Shown piece by piece: positions 1-10,779 of a stretch of 64,000 bases of DNA (its first letter is position 1; each line of letters opens with the position of its first letter). The translations under genes and the position numbers were made by a program. The notes under the pieces were generated by a model. That model was given only the letters and a program-made list of their open reading frames with translations. It had not been told where the DNA came from and made no database searches. The DNA comes from Tubulanus polymorphus (taxonomy: Eukaryota; Nemertea; Palaeonemertea; Tubulaniformes; Tubulanidae), in the NCBI RefSeq assembly GCF_964204645.1, contig NC_134032.1, positions 15,060,275 through 15,124,274 of the forward strand. Direction: 5' to 3'.

Positions 1-387
1 GCCCTCATTTTAAACTGGATACTGGGCGTGAAATTTATTAGAGGTTGAATTTTCAAACATCTTTATTCGGAGGTTAAGAATTTCGAAGTCAGCAGTAAAA
101 TTCTAGAAATGATAAAATAAGTTCAAAATAATGAAAAATATGAATATCACCGTTTAAAATTTAAGGAACCTCTTTTTAAGCTACAATCGGGCTGCATTTT
201 CCGTGTGAGAAACTGTTCTTCTTGTAGAGTGGAATTCTAGAAAATATAAAATGATTTATAAAATTGATGAAATGTGACTAAGTTTTCTTACAGAAATCCA
301 TAATTTAAGGTGCCTTTGTGAAACGTATGTTTTTTCGATTACATAAATCAAATCAATGTTTATGATGAGGGGTATCTGAAAACTTAC

Positions 388-419
388 TTGTGCGCCGAAA
401 TAGGCTCGTGTTTAATTGT
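388..419 (-). pseudogene. 4-nt-deleted copy of the TIKH exon
   Basis: This copy of the exon-like piece at 2557-2592 keeps the GTAAGT donor but has lost four bases (GGGA) before it. It is therefore 32 nt and out of phase. A third copy at 6742-6773 has the same deletion. Confidence 0.3.
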
Positions 420-1371
420 CTTTAAAAATAGAGAATAGAAAAATACTTGAATCAAACTATAGTTCATTTAACTATAGAACCAACGGGGTCTAGAGAAATT
501 TTACTGAAAACTTGGTCTCTCGTTGGGAACCAACTTATTTCCTTTTTCATTTAGTATCTAATTTAATTATCATCAGGATCTCGCACAATTTGATGCAGTT
601 CTCCGGTTTATGGCGTGATGCCAAGTGTTGAAATTCAATATTTCTATTGGTTCAACAAAATTCTTCCTAACGCGGAACCTTTTCATAATTAAGCTACAGC
701 TTGATGTTATAGCTATATAGAAAGATAGCTAGTAGTTTCGCATGTTCAGGACTTTACTGATACTTGTACTTACAGCAGTAGTTAACGGAGATACTGACAT
801 CGACTTTGAACTCTAGAAAAGACAACAATATAATAACTTTTATTTTCCCTCGAATTACAACACGATTATACATAAACACATCAGTCAAATTCACTAAGGG
901 TTGAATTTTCAAACTTCTTTATTCCGAGGTTAAAGGAGGAAGTTTTGAAATCAGCAGTAGAATTGTAGAGAAGATAAAATGAGTTAAAAATGATAAAAAA
1001 TATAAATTTACTGAACACAATTTTAAGCTACTGAGGCCGAGTAGCTGGATTTGAGATCCGTCCAGTTGCTTCCCTGCTCATGTCGGTTATCAACTGCACC
1101 GGCTCAGATGGCCAAATGATGGACATTTTGAGAATAGACCTAAATTATTACGAACAAATATATTTCTTGTCGCTAGTCGGCTTATGTCGAACCGATAGAG
1201 CAGCAACTGGCGGCCTCTCGTAGGCCACTAGTTGCCACTAATCGGCGATAAACCCTGTTGCGTCAGTAGGCGTCAGTCGCTTGTCGAATCTATTATCAGT
1301 TAGATAATTCACTGAAACTGGCTTAGACCCACTGTACTTAAAAACATCAAACTAGAATTATTATAACTTAC

Positions 1372-1439
1372 TGGTGACAACCTTTCAAAAGGCGTTGGCA
1401 CGCGCGCGCGGCCAAATTCTGGGCCGGAGGATAGGTGTT
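1372..1439 (-). CDS. Possible 68-nt exon, variable P-T-P module, copy 1
   Basis: The minus strand shows a good acceptor (TTTTTTCTAG) and donor (GTAAGT) flanking 68 bases. The frame entering with two bases reads EHLSSGPEFG then RARVPTPFERLSP. It matches the PTP core of the 63-nt exon at 8759-8821, although its length is not a multiple of three. This patch, rich in alternating GC, stands out from the AT-rich flanks. Copies 2 and 3 are at 4955-5022 and 7726-7793. The protein family is not recognised. Confidence 0.4.
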
Positions 1440-1947
1440 CTAGAAAAAATGAAATTATTTCATATAAATGAAAAATATACAAATTTACAGAACACAATTT
1501 CATGCTACAATCAGGCCACAGAGTGAGTTATATTGAATATTCATATCAAATCTATCTAAACTTGTCAGTGAGATGAACTGTAAGCATTCATCTACTGTAA
1601 AGGCCCCCCACAGACACTAGGGGAATTGAGACGCTGAAAATTCATGTCTTAAGATGTGTCTGTTACTACAACTTAGTTGTTTGATTTAACGAGGGAATTC
1701 CATAAACTAACAAAAAAGGAATAATCAGCTTGAACCGCGGTCTTTTTCTAGAACTCTTCTTTTTAGCTTTAGGCATCTAGAAAAATAAATGAAATTGTTA
1801 AATCATTTTAAATTACAATATTATCAGACATGAGTTATGCAGAGTTTAGTTACACCGGTCTGAGTTGTGTTACTGGTTGTAAGCTAATTTAAACAGGAAA
1901 GTCTTAAACAGGTTAGCAAAATGGACTAGTTACCGATTTAAACTTAT

Positions 1948-2028
1948 AGGTTGGAATGACCACTCCCCGATCCTGTCCAAGTTGGCCTCTTGTTCGGCCC
2001 GCTCATTTAAATGCCGGCGTCTGGTTCG
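1948..2028 (-). pseudogene. 81-nt charged-helix exon, donor lost (copy a)
   Basis: After a good acceptor (CTCTTTTCTAG) the minus strand has 81 open bases beginning RTRRRHLNERAEQ and ending GEWSFQP. The expected GTAAGT donor is ATAAGT here. A copy with an intact donor is at 5531-5611. Confidence 0.4.
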
Positions 2029-2556
2029 CTAGAAAAGAGAAAGTATTCACGCAATGACAACCAAACTGAACGACAGATTTGATAAACAATTAGTATCATC
2101 TATACATCATTTTACAGAATATTGATATTTAGTGGAACGATACACTTTGCCGATCCACAACAATTTCACCAACATTATCTTAAATTTCTTTTCTTTTTTT
2201 TTGATTTTCGTAAGCAATTCGAATGAAAAAGAAATGATCTATTTAGGCTCGGTATTTAACATGGATGGTATGAATAAATCAATATATTGATACAACTATG
2301 TACAAAATAGTGTTGGTCACCGTGGAGAAGAATTGGGCCTTTAAATTTGAGCTTACAGGACTGTAAGGTGAAGACATGGCCGCTGGGCCACCCTCCCACA
2401 ATCTTCGTGTTTTTGGCATTTTTGCTGAGCTTCTTTCAATAAAAGCTTGGTCTGTTTCATTAAGACGTTTAAGTTTTAAAAGTTGATTTTTATTTGTGGG
2501 CTCTTGATCTGATAAATCAAATCAATGTTTATGATGAGGGGTATCTGAAAACTTAC

Positions 2557-2592
2557 TCCCTTGTGCGCCGAAATAGGCTCGTGTTTAATTGT
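2557..2592 (-). CDS. Possible 36-nt phase-0 exon TIKHEPISAHKG
   Basis: On the minus strand a pyrimidine-containing tract ending in AAAG (a non-canonical-looking AG) is followed by 36 open bases and a perfect GTAAGT donor. The frame that keeps both ends in phase 0 reads TIKHEPISAHKG. The two other copies, at 388-419 and 6742-6773, lack four bases just before the donor, so they are 32 nt and would shift frame. The function is not recognised. It could also be chance, because the acceptor is weak. Confidence 0.3.
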
Positions 2593-3528
2593 CTTTAAAA
2601 ATAGAGAATGGAAAAATACTTGAATCAAACTATAGTTCATTTAACTATAGAACCAACGGGGTCTAGAGAGATTTTACTGAAAACTTGGTCTCTCGTTGGG
2701 AACCAACTTATTTCCTTTTTCATTTAGTATCTAATTTAATTATCATCAGGATCTCGCACAATTTGATGCAGTTCTCCGGATTATGGTGTGATGGAAAATT
2801 CATAGAAAGTTATACATAGTTCGTCTTAAATCAAATTAATAGGAAGTTAATAAACATTTTGTCTTTTGTAAAGCACAGCAATTATCTTATATAGTTCTGC
2901 ACTACATATGCAAATGAATTATTATATTATCATCTTGTGCTCATTGTGGCTCCATCTGTGCCCTAGCTGATACATGGGGCGCGGGCGAGGATCCATCAAA
3001 CACGCCCATCAGCTGTCTTTCTTCGGGCTGTTCCCTATGTCCGGGTTCACTAGTCGTGGAACACCCCCATGCCGGGCCACCTCGCCGATATCACATTGTC
3101 TTAGGCATTTTTTTACAAAACTTAAAAGAAAACTATTAAATCATATGATAATACAATATTATATCGGACATGATGGTCCTCCACTAAAGTCCTCCACTAA
3201 AGTCCACCATTCTGGCTTGCCAGTTTTCCTTTTCCTTCTTTACAAAATTATCTGATTCTGTTTATTTTTTCAGAATGAATTACGATGAAAGCAGTAAATT
3301 TGAACTTACCTATTCATACGGTCTTTTTCTAGAACTCTTCTTTTTAGCTTTAGGCATCTAGAAAAATAAATGAAATTGTTAAATCATTTTAAATTACAAT
3401 ATTATCAGACATGAGTTATGCAGAGTTTAGTTACACCGGTCTGAGTTGTGTTACTGGTTGTAAGCTAATTTGAACAGGAAAGTCTTAAACACATTAGCAA
3501 AATGGACTAGTTACCGATTTAAACTTAT

Positions 3529-3609
3529 AGGTTGGAACGACCACTCCCCGATCCGGTCCAAGTTGGCCTCTTGTTCGGCCCGCTCATTTAAATGCCGGCG
3601 TCTGGTTCG
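3529..3609 (-). pseudogene. 81-nt charged-helix exon, donor lost (copy b)
   Basis: Second copy, with the same GT-to-AT change at the donor as 1948-2028 and an otherwise open 27-codon frame. The shared lesion implies the two copies descend from one already broken duplicate. Confidence 0.4.
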
Positions 3610-4954
3610 CTAGAAAAGGGTAAAAGTATTCATGCAATGACAACCAAACTGAACGACAGATTTGATAAACAATTAGTATCATCTATACATCATTTTACAG
3701 AATATTGATATTTAGTGGAACGATACACTTTGCCGATCCACAACAATTTCACCAACATTATCTTAAATTTCTTTTCTTTTTTTTTTTGATTTTCGTAAGC
3801 AATTCGAATGAAAAAGAAATGGTCTATTTAGACTCGGTATTTAACATGGATGGTATGAATAAATCAATATATTGATACAACTATGTACAAAATAGTGTCG
3901 GTCACCGTGGAGAAGAATTGGGCCTTTAAATTTGAACTTACAGGACTGTAAGGTGAAGACATGGCCGCTGGGCCACCCTCCCACAATCTTCATTAATTCG
4001 TATTTCAACTCTTTAATTTGTATTTCAAATTAATGAAAAATATTTAGTTAAAATCACACTTTATACTGATACCCAATAAACCACTGACTGATGCAAAATA
4101 TCGAGAGTAAAATTATAACTTGCGTGTCTTATGGGTGGAGACGGCAATGCTGATTTCATTGAACATAGTTCAGGTATGTGTCCTGTCAGCTATGCGTCAA
4201 TCTATGGGTTATATCTAGCTTATCAAAGGCAGGTGATTGGAAAGGTTCCATCACACACTCTCCTTTGATAAGTTTCCTAGAGTGTCTGGGCTTTAAAGGG
4301 TTACTTGGACTTTGATTTTTACCTCGAGTTGTCCTGGGGATGACTTTAAATTGCCCTCATTTTTAACTGGATACTAACGACATCGACTTTGAACTCTAGA
4401 AAAGACAACAATATAATAACTTTTATTTTCCCTCGAATTACAACACGATTAAACATAAACACATCAGTCAAATTCACTAAGGGTTGAATTTTCAAACTTC
4501 TTTATTCCGAGGTTAAAGGAGGAAGTTTTGAAATCAGCAGTAGAATTGTAGAGAAGATAAAATGAGTTAAAAATGATAAAAAATATAAATTTACAGAACA
4601 CAATTTTAAGCTACTGAGGCCGAGTAGCTGGATTTGAGATCCGTCCAGTTGCTTCCCTGCTCATGTCGATTATCAACTGCACCGGCTCAGATGGCCAAAT
4701 GATGGACATTTTGAGAATAGACCTAAATTATTACGAACAAATATATTTCTTGTCGCAAGTCGGCTTATGTCGAACCGATAGAGCAGCAACTGGCGGCCTC
4801 TCGTAGGCCACTAGTTGCCACTAATCGGCGATAAACCCTGTTGCGTCAGTAGGCGTCAGTCGCTTGTCGAATCTATTATCAGTTAGATAATTCACTGAAA
4901 CTGGCTTAGACCCACTGTACTTAAAAACATCAAACTAGAATTATTATAACTTAC

Positions 4955-5022
4955 TGGTGACAACCTTTCAAAGGGCGTTGGCACGCGCGCGCGGCCAAAT
5001 TCTGGGCCGGAGGATAGGTGTT
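4955..5022 (-). CDS. Possible 68-nt exon, P-T-P module, copy 2
   Basis: Copy of 1372-1439 with the same acceptor and GTAAGT donor. It differs by a single base in the exon (AAAGG against AAAAGG context). No independent evidence of expression is visible. Confidence 0.35.
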
Positions 5023-5530
5023 CTAGAAAAAATGAAATTATTTCATATAAATGAAAAATATACAAATTTACAGAACACAATTTGATGCTACAATCAGGCC
5101 ACAGAGTGAGTTATATTGAATATTCATATCAAATCTATCTAAACTTGTCAGTGAGATGAACTGTAAGCATTCATCTACTGTAAAGGCCCCCCACAGACAC
5201 TAGGGGAATTGAGACGCTGAAAATTCATGTCTTAAGATTTGTCTGTTACTACAACTTAGTTGTTTGATTTTACGAGGGAATTCCATAAACTAACAAAAAA
5301 GGAATAATCAGCTTGAACCGCGGTCTTTTTCTAGAACTCTTCTTTTTAGCTTTAGGCATCTAGAAAAATAAATGAAATTGTTAAATCATTTTAAATTACA
5401 ATATTATCAGACATGAGTTATGCAGAGTTTAGTTACACCGGTCTGAGTTGTGTTACTGGTTGTAAGCTAATTTAAACAGGAAAGTCTTAAACACATTAGC
5501 AAAATGGACTAGTTACCGATTTAAACTTAC

Positions 5531-5611
5531 TGGTTGGAACGACCGCTCTCCTATCCGGTCCAAGTTGGCCTCTTGTTCGGCCCGCTCATTTAAATGCCGG
5601 CGTCTGGTTCG
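5531..5611 (-). CDS. Possible 81-nt phase-0 exon, charged helix (intact copy)
   Basis: The acceptor TTTTCTAG, 27 open codons (RTRRRHLNERAEQ through GERSFQP) and the donor GTAAGT give a clean phase-0 exon on the minus strand. The Arg/Glu-rich sequence with heptad-like spacing suggests an amphipathic helix. The function is unknown. It is the only one of three copies with a usable donor. Confidence 0.45.
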
Positions 5612-5849
5612 CTAGAAAAGAGTAAAAGTATTCATGCAATGACAACCAAACTGAACGACAGATTTGATAAACAATTAGTATCATCTATACATCATTTTAC
5701 AGAATATTGATATTTAGTGGAACGATACACTTTGCCGATCCACAACAATTTCACCAACATTATCTTAAATTTCTTTTCTTTTTTTTTTGATTTTCGTAAG
5801 CAATTCGAATGAAAAAGAAATGGTCTATTTAGACTCGGTATTTAACATG

Positions 5850-5957
5850 GATGGTATGAATAAATCAATATATTGATACAACTATGTACAAAATAGTGTC
5901 GGTCACCGTGGAGAAGAATTGGGCCATTAAATTTGAACTTACAGGACTGTAAGGTGA
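5850..5957 (-). CDS. Possible terminal exon after TCTTCACCTTACAG
   Basis: On the minus strand a plausible acceptor near 5957 is followed by about 34 open codons that start SCKFKFKGPILLHG and end at a TAA. Near-identical copies lie around 2265-2372 and 3866-3973. A short open frame after one acceptor is weak support, and I cannot link it to a particular gene. Confidence 0.2.
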
Positions 5958-7725
5958 AGACATGGCCGCTGGGCCACCCTCCCACAATCTTCATTAATTC
6001 GTATTTCAACTCTTTAATTTGTATTTCAAATTAATGAAAAATATTTAGTTAAAATCACACTTTATACTGATACCCAATAAACCACTGACTGATGCAAAAT
6101 ATCGAGAGTAAAATTATAACTTGCGTGTCTTATGGGTGGAGACGGCAATGCTGATTTCATTGAACATAGTTCAGGTATGTGTCCTGTCAGCTATGCGTCA
6201 ATCTATGGGTTATATCTAGCTTATCAAAGGCAGGTGATTGGAAAGCTTCCATTACACACTCTCCTTTGATAAGTTTCCTACAGTGTCTGGGCTTTAGAGG
6301 GTTACTTGGACTTTGATTTTTACCTTTGAGTTGTCCTGGGGATGACTTTAAATTGCCCTCATTTTAAACTGTATACTGGGCGTGAAATTTATTAGAGGTT
6401 GAATTTTCAAACATCTTTATTCGGAGGTTAAGAATTTCGAAGTCAGCAGTAAAATTCTAGAAATGATAAAATAAGTTCAAAATAATGAAAAATATGAATA
6501 TCACCGTTTAAAATTTAAGGAACCTCTTTTTAAGCTACAATCGGGCTGCATTTTCCGTGTGAGAAACTGTTCTTCTTGTAGAGTGGAATTCTAGAAAATA
6601 TAAAATGATTTATAAAATTGATGAAATGTGACTAAGTTTTCTTACAGAAATCCATAATTTAAGGTGCCTTTGTGAAACGTATGTTTTTTCGATTACATAA
6701 ATCAAATCAATGTTTATGATGAGGGGTATCTGAAAACTTACTTGTGCGCCGAAATAGGCTCGTGTTTAATTGTCTTTAAAAATAGAGAATAGAAAAATAC
6801 TTGAATCAAACTATAGTTCATTTAACTATAGAACCAACGGGGTCTAGAGAGATTTTACTGAAAACTTGGTCTCTCGTTGGGAACCATCTTATTTCCTTTT
6901 TTATTTAGTATCTAATTTAATTATCATCAGGATCTCGCACAATTTGATGCAGTTCTCCGGTTTATGGCGTGATGCCAAGTGTTGAAATTTAATATTTCTA
7001 TTGGTTCAACAAAATTCTTCCTAACGCGGAACCTTTTCATAATTAAGCTACAGCTTGATGTTATAGCTATATAGAGAGATAGCTAGTAGTTTCGCATGTT
7101 CAGGACTTTACTGATACTTGTACTTACAGCAGTAGTTAACGGAGATACTGACATCGACTTTGAACTCTAGAAAAGACAACAATATAATAACTTTTATTTT
7201 CCCTCGAATTACAACACGATTATACATAAACACATCAGTCAAATTCACTAAGGGTTGAATTTTCAAACTTCTTTATTCCGAGGTTAAAGGAGGAAGTTTT
7301 GCAATCAGCAGTAGAATTGTAGAGAAGATAAAATGAGTTAAAAATGATAAAAAATATAAATTTACAGAACACAATTTTAAGCTACTGAGGCCGAGTAGCT
7401 GGATTTGAGATCCGTCCAGTTGCTTCCCTGCTCATGTCGGTTATCAACTGCACCGGCTCAGATGGCCAAATGATGGACATTTTGAGAATAGACCTAAATT
7501 ATTACAAACAAATATATTTCTTGTCGCTAGTCGGCTTATGTCGAACCGATAGAGCAGCAACTGGCGGCCTCTCGTAGGCCACTAGTTGCCACTAATCGGC
7601 GATAAACCCTGTTGCGTCAGTAGGTGTCAGTCGCTTGTCGAATCTATTATCAGTTAGATAATTCACTGAAACTGGCTTAGACCCACTGTACTTAAAAACA
7701 TCAAACTAGAATTATTATAACTTAC

Positions 7726-7793
7726 TGGTGACAACCTTTCAAAAGGCGTTGGCACGCGCGCGCGGCCAAATTCTGGGCCGGAGGATAGGTGTT
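7726..7793 (-). CDS. Possible 68-nt exon, P-T-P module, copy 3
   Basis: Copy of 1372-1439 with both splice signals intact and flanks almost identical for hundreds of bases. Frame and caveats are as for copy 1. Confidence 0.35.
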
Positions 7794-8758
7794 CTAGAAA
7801 AAATGAAATTATTTCATATAAATGAAAAATATACAAATTTACAGAACACAATTTCATGCTACAATCAGGCCACAGAGTGAGTTATATTGAATATTCATAT
7901 CAAATCTATCTAAACTTGTCAGTGAGATGAACTGTAAGCATTCATCTACTGTAAAGGCCCCCCACAGACACAAGGGGAATTGAGACGCTGAAAATTCATG
8001 TCTTAAGATGTGTCTGTTACTACAACTTAGTTGTTTGATTTAACGAGGGAATTCCATAAACTAACAAAAAAGGAATAATCAGCTTGAACCGCGGTCTTTT
8101 CCTAGAACTCTTCTTTTTAGAGTTTCGCATGTTCAGGACTTTACTGATACTTGTACTTACAGCAGTAGTTAACGGAGATACTGACATCGACTTTGAACTC
8201 TAGAAAAGACAACAATATAATAACTTTTATTTTCCCTGGAATTACAACACGATTATACATAAACACATCAGTCAAATTCACTAAGGGTTGAATTTTCAAA
8301 CTTCTTTATTCCGAGGTTAAAGGAGGAAGTTTTGAAATCAGCAGTAGAATTGTAGAGAAGATAAAATGAGTTAAAAATGATAAAAAATATAAATTTACAG
8401 AACACAATTTTAAGCTACTGAGGCCGAGTAGCTGGATTTGAGATCCGTCCAGTTGCTTCCCTGCTCATGTCGGTTATCAACTGCACCGGCTCAGATGGCC
8501 AAATGATGGACATTTTTAGAATAGACCTAAATTATTACGAACAAATATATTTCTTGTCGCTAGTCGGCTTATGTCGAACCGATAGAGCAGCAACTGGCGG
8601 CCTCTCGTAGGCCACTAGTTGCCACTAATCGGCGATAAACCCTGTTGCGTCAGTAGGCGTCAGTCGCTTGTCGAATCTATTATCAGTTAGATAATTCACT
8701 AAAACTGGCTTAGACCCATTGTACTTAAAAACATCAAACTAGAATTATTATAACTTAC

Positions 8759-8821
8759 TGGTGAATACGCCCTCATTGGATATGGGGTCGGGGCCCGAGT
8801 CGGGGCAGGAGCATTGGTGTT
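8759..8821 (-). CDS. Possible 63-nt phase-0 exon, divergent P-T-P module
   Basis: The flanking introns are nearly identical to those of the 68-nt copies, but the exon itself is different. It is 63 nt, phase 0 at both ends, and reads NTNAPAPTRAPTP then YPMRAYSP. It starts after TTTTTTCTAG and ends at GTAAGT. The proline, alanine and threonine content suggests a flexible linker. Divergence confined to the exon is the best sign that this piece is or was coding. Confidence 0.45.
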
Positions 8822-9332
8822 CTAGAAAAAATGAAATTATTTCATATAAATGAAAAATATACAAATTTACAGAACACAATTTCATGCTACAATCAGGCCA
8901 CAGAGTGAGTTATATTGAATATTCATATCAAATCTATCTAAACTTGTCAGTGAGATGAACTGTAAGCATTCATCTACTGTAAAGGCCCCCCACGGACACT
9001 AGGGGAATTGAGACGCTGAAAATTCATGTCTTAAGATTTGTCTGTTACCACAACTTAGTTGTTTGATTTTACGAGGGAATTCCATAAACTAAAAAAAAAG
9101 GAATAATCAGCTTGAACCTGATTAATCCACAATTTTTGTATGATTTATTGTAACGACAGACCTTGGCTCAAAGAGTTAATATGAAAAATAGTACTTTATT
9201 ACATTTATTGCAAATCTATTTCACTTTTCAAATGATTCAAAGCTCGTATTCATTGTGTATCGGTCTCGATATGCGACCAATGGCTTAGACCCAACAAACA
9301 CAGAAAAACATCAAACTAGAATTATAACTTAC

Positions 9333-9365
9333 CGGTGTGTCCGACTCTTCATTGTCAGATGAATT
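9333..9365 (-). CDS. Possible 33-nt phase-0 exon NSSDNEESDTP
   Basis: Acceptor ATTTTTACCAG, 33 bases reading NSSDNEESDTP, donor GTAAGT. The acidic, serine-rich micro-exon is phase 0 at both ends, as are the 36-, 63- and 81-nt pieces nearby, so these could be cassettes of one minus-strand gene. No known motif is visible. Confidence 0.4.
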
Positions 9366-9551
9366 CTGGTAAAAATAAAATGATTTGATATTTCACACTT
9401 TGAAATTCAAGGAACTACAATTTTGATATGAGATTTTCAGTATGAGAAACTGAAACCGATATTGATCGGTTTAACATCTATTATCAGTTAGATAATTCAC
9501 CCCAACACAAACTGTACTGAAAAACATTAAACTAGAATTATTATAACTTAC

Positions 9552-9605
9552 CGATGAAACAGCCCACTTTGGAAAAGGTGTCGGGGCCCGGGCTACATTT
9601 GTGTT
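9552..9605 (-). pseudogene. P-T-P module exon with lost acceptor
   Basis: The frame reads NTNVARAPTPFPKWAVSS up to an intact GTAAGT donor, clearly related to the exon at 8759-8821. The bases before NTN are not a 3' splice site (they end in ACCC), so the homology stops at what looks like a recombination junction. Confidence 0.35.
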
Positions 9606-9768
9606 GGGTCTTAGCTGTTGTCTGGGAAACAGAAACGGGAAGGAAACAGGCCCAATTTCCGGCCACCTTCATACTGGACGTTGACTCAAAAACGTCCTTT
9701 TTGGGTGCATCTTACTAAAAGAAAATTTAAAATGAGGGCAGTTTAGGCGCCCCTAAAGCGAACTCGAC

Positions 9769-9999
9769 TTAACCCTTCAAAGGAGAGTGTGTGATGGCAC
9801 CTTTCCCATCACTTGCCTTTGATAAGCTCCCAGAGCCAGCACCTTTAGGAGCCAACGCCCAGTATGCTGGGCGGGAAACAGAAACGGGAAGGAAACAGGC
9901 CCAATTCCCGGCCACCTTCATAAAAAGGTCGAGAGAGCCGCCCTTATTAGCCACTACCTTGACCTTTACTGCCTTCAACGTCGCGAAAAAAAATTCCAT
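9769..9999 (-). pseudogene. Chimeric copy 1 of the ATLKAVKV exon
   Basis: The first ~25 codons (MEFFFATLKAVKV ... GGSLDLF) match the two tandem exons at 10064-10183 and 10468-10586. The rest continues into a different dispersed segment whose reverse complement occurs near 4225-4300 and 6225-6300. The frame is open for 76 codons, but the join looks like a recombination product. A related fragment of the second part lies at 9625-9670. Confidence 0.4.
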
Positions 10000-10063
10000 G
10001 TTGATGTTGAGTTGAGGATTTACGTTTTTTTTTTTTTAGATAAAAACTAGTGTAAAAACTTAC

Positions 10064-10183
10064 TTAATTTACAGAAAAGGTCGAGGGAGCGGCCCTTGTT
10101 CGTCACTACCTCGACCTTTACCGCCTTCAATGTAGCATAAAAAAAGTCCATGTTGATTGCTGATGTTTTGCTGCTGGTTACTG
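10064..10183 (-). CDS. Possible exon, MDFFYATLKAVKVEVV module (copy 2)
   Basis: A tandem CAGCAG acceptor, an open stretch and a GTAAGT donor define a 120-nt minus-strand piece. One extra T relative to copy 3 shifts the upstream frame, but a local ATG restores an open frame, MDFFYATLKAVKVEVV then TNKGRSLDLFCKL. The repeated conservation of ATLKAVKVxVVxNKG in three copies suggests coding constraint. The family is not recognised. Confidence 0.4.
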
Positions 10184-10467
10184 CTGCAATATAAAAGAAA
10201 AAATGATAAAAATAAGAATAAAATCAATCAAGAAATCACTTCTTCGAGCGAATGTTCTAGAAAAATAATCAGCAAGTTTGAAGACCATTCGTGATAATCA
10301 AAATGATTTCAATCGAAATTTATCATCAGATCCACTACTGTCTAATTCTTACATATGCAAAGTAGCTACGCTAACCTCGATATAAAATCAGTTCTGTATT
10401 GAATATTTGAGATGAATTGAATTAAGGTTTGATATTTCAAGGCTTACTGATTGAGATAAAAACTTAC

Positions 10468-10586
10468 TTAATTTACAAAAAATGTCGATGGAGCGGCCCT
10501 TGTTCGTCACTACCTCGACCTTTACCGCCTTCAATGTAGCATAAAAAAGTCCATGTTGATTGCTGATGTTTTGCTGCTGGTTACTG
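10468..10586 (-). CDS. Possible exon, ATLKAVKVEVV module (copy 3)
   Basis: This 119-nt copy has six Ts where copy 2 has seven, so the frame runs through from the acceptor: SNQQQNISNQHGLF then YATLKAVKVEVVTNKG and SIDIFCKL. It ends at GTAAGT. The CAGCAG acceptor allows inclusion or skipping of one codon. The Gln/Asn-rich start and basic-hydrophobic core give no recognisable domain. Confidence 0.4.
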
Positions 10587-10779
10587 CTGCAACATAAAAG
10601 AAAAAATGATAAAAATAAGAATAAAATCAATCAAGAAATCATTTCTTCGAGCGAATGTTCTAGAAAAATAATCAGCAAGTTTGAAAACCTTAACCTGTTG
10701 GTAACTATAAATAGAAATAAAGAAAATTACATTAAAACATGAAATTAATAAATTACTTAACTTTCCTCTTCTTTATATA

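Larger units (their letters stand above)
1..9117. repeat. Mosaic of nearly identical segmental duplications
   Basis: Blocks recur at very high identity. Block P: 1-734 and 6357-7100, partial at 2505-2790. Block Q: 735-1740, 4373-5322, 7101-8118 and again directly at 8125-9117. Block R: 1741-2411, 3320-3991, 5323-5991. Block S: 3992-4372 and 5992-6356. The order P-Q-R, P'-R-S, Q-R-S, P-Q-Q shows repeated unequal exchange. On the minus strand each block carries a short exon-like piece with splice signals, described separately. Outside these pieces I see AT-rich intron-like sequence with no long reading frame. 2412-2504 and 2791-3319 are single-copy within the window. Confidence 0.9.

Noticed and set aside
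2974-3255. 93-codon plus-strand frame in a GC-rich patch
   Set aside because: Only the first ~40 codons lie in the GC-rich patch, there is no splice support, and the minus strand is equally open over part of it (GGVPRLVNPDIGNSPKKDS). I cannot choose, so I call no gene.
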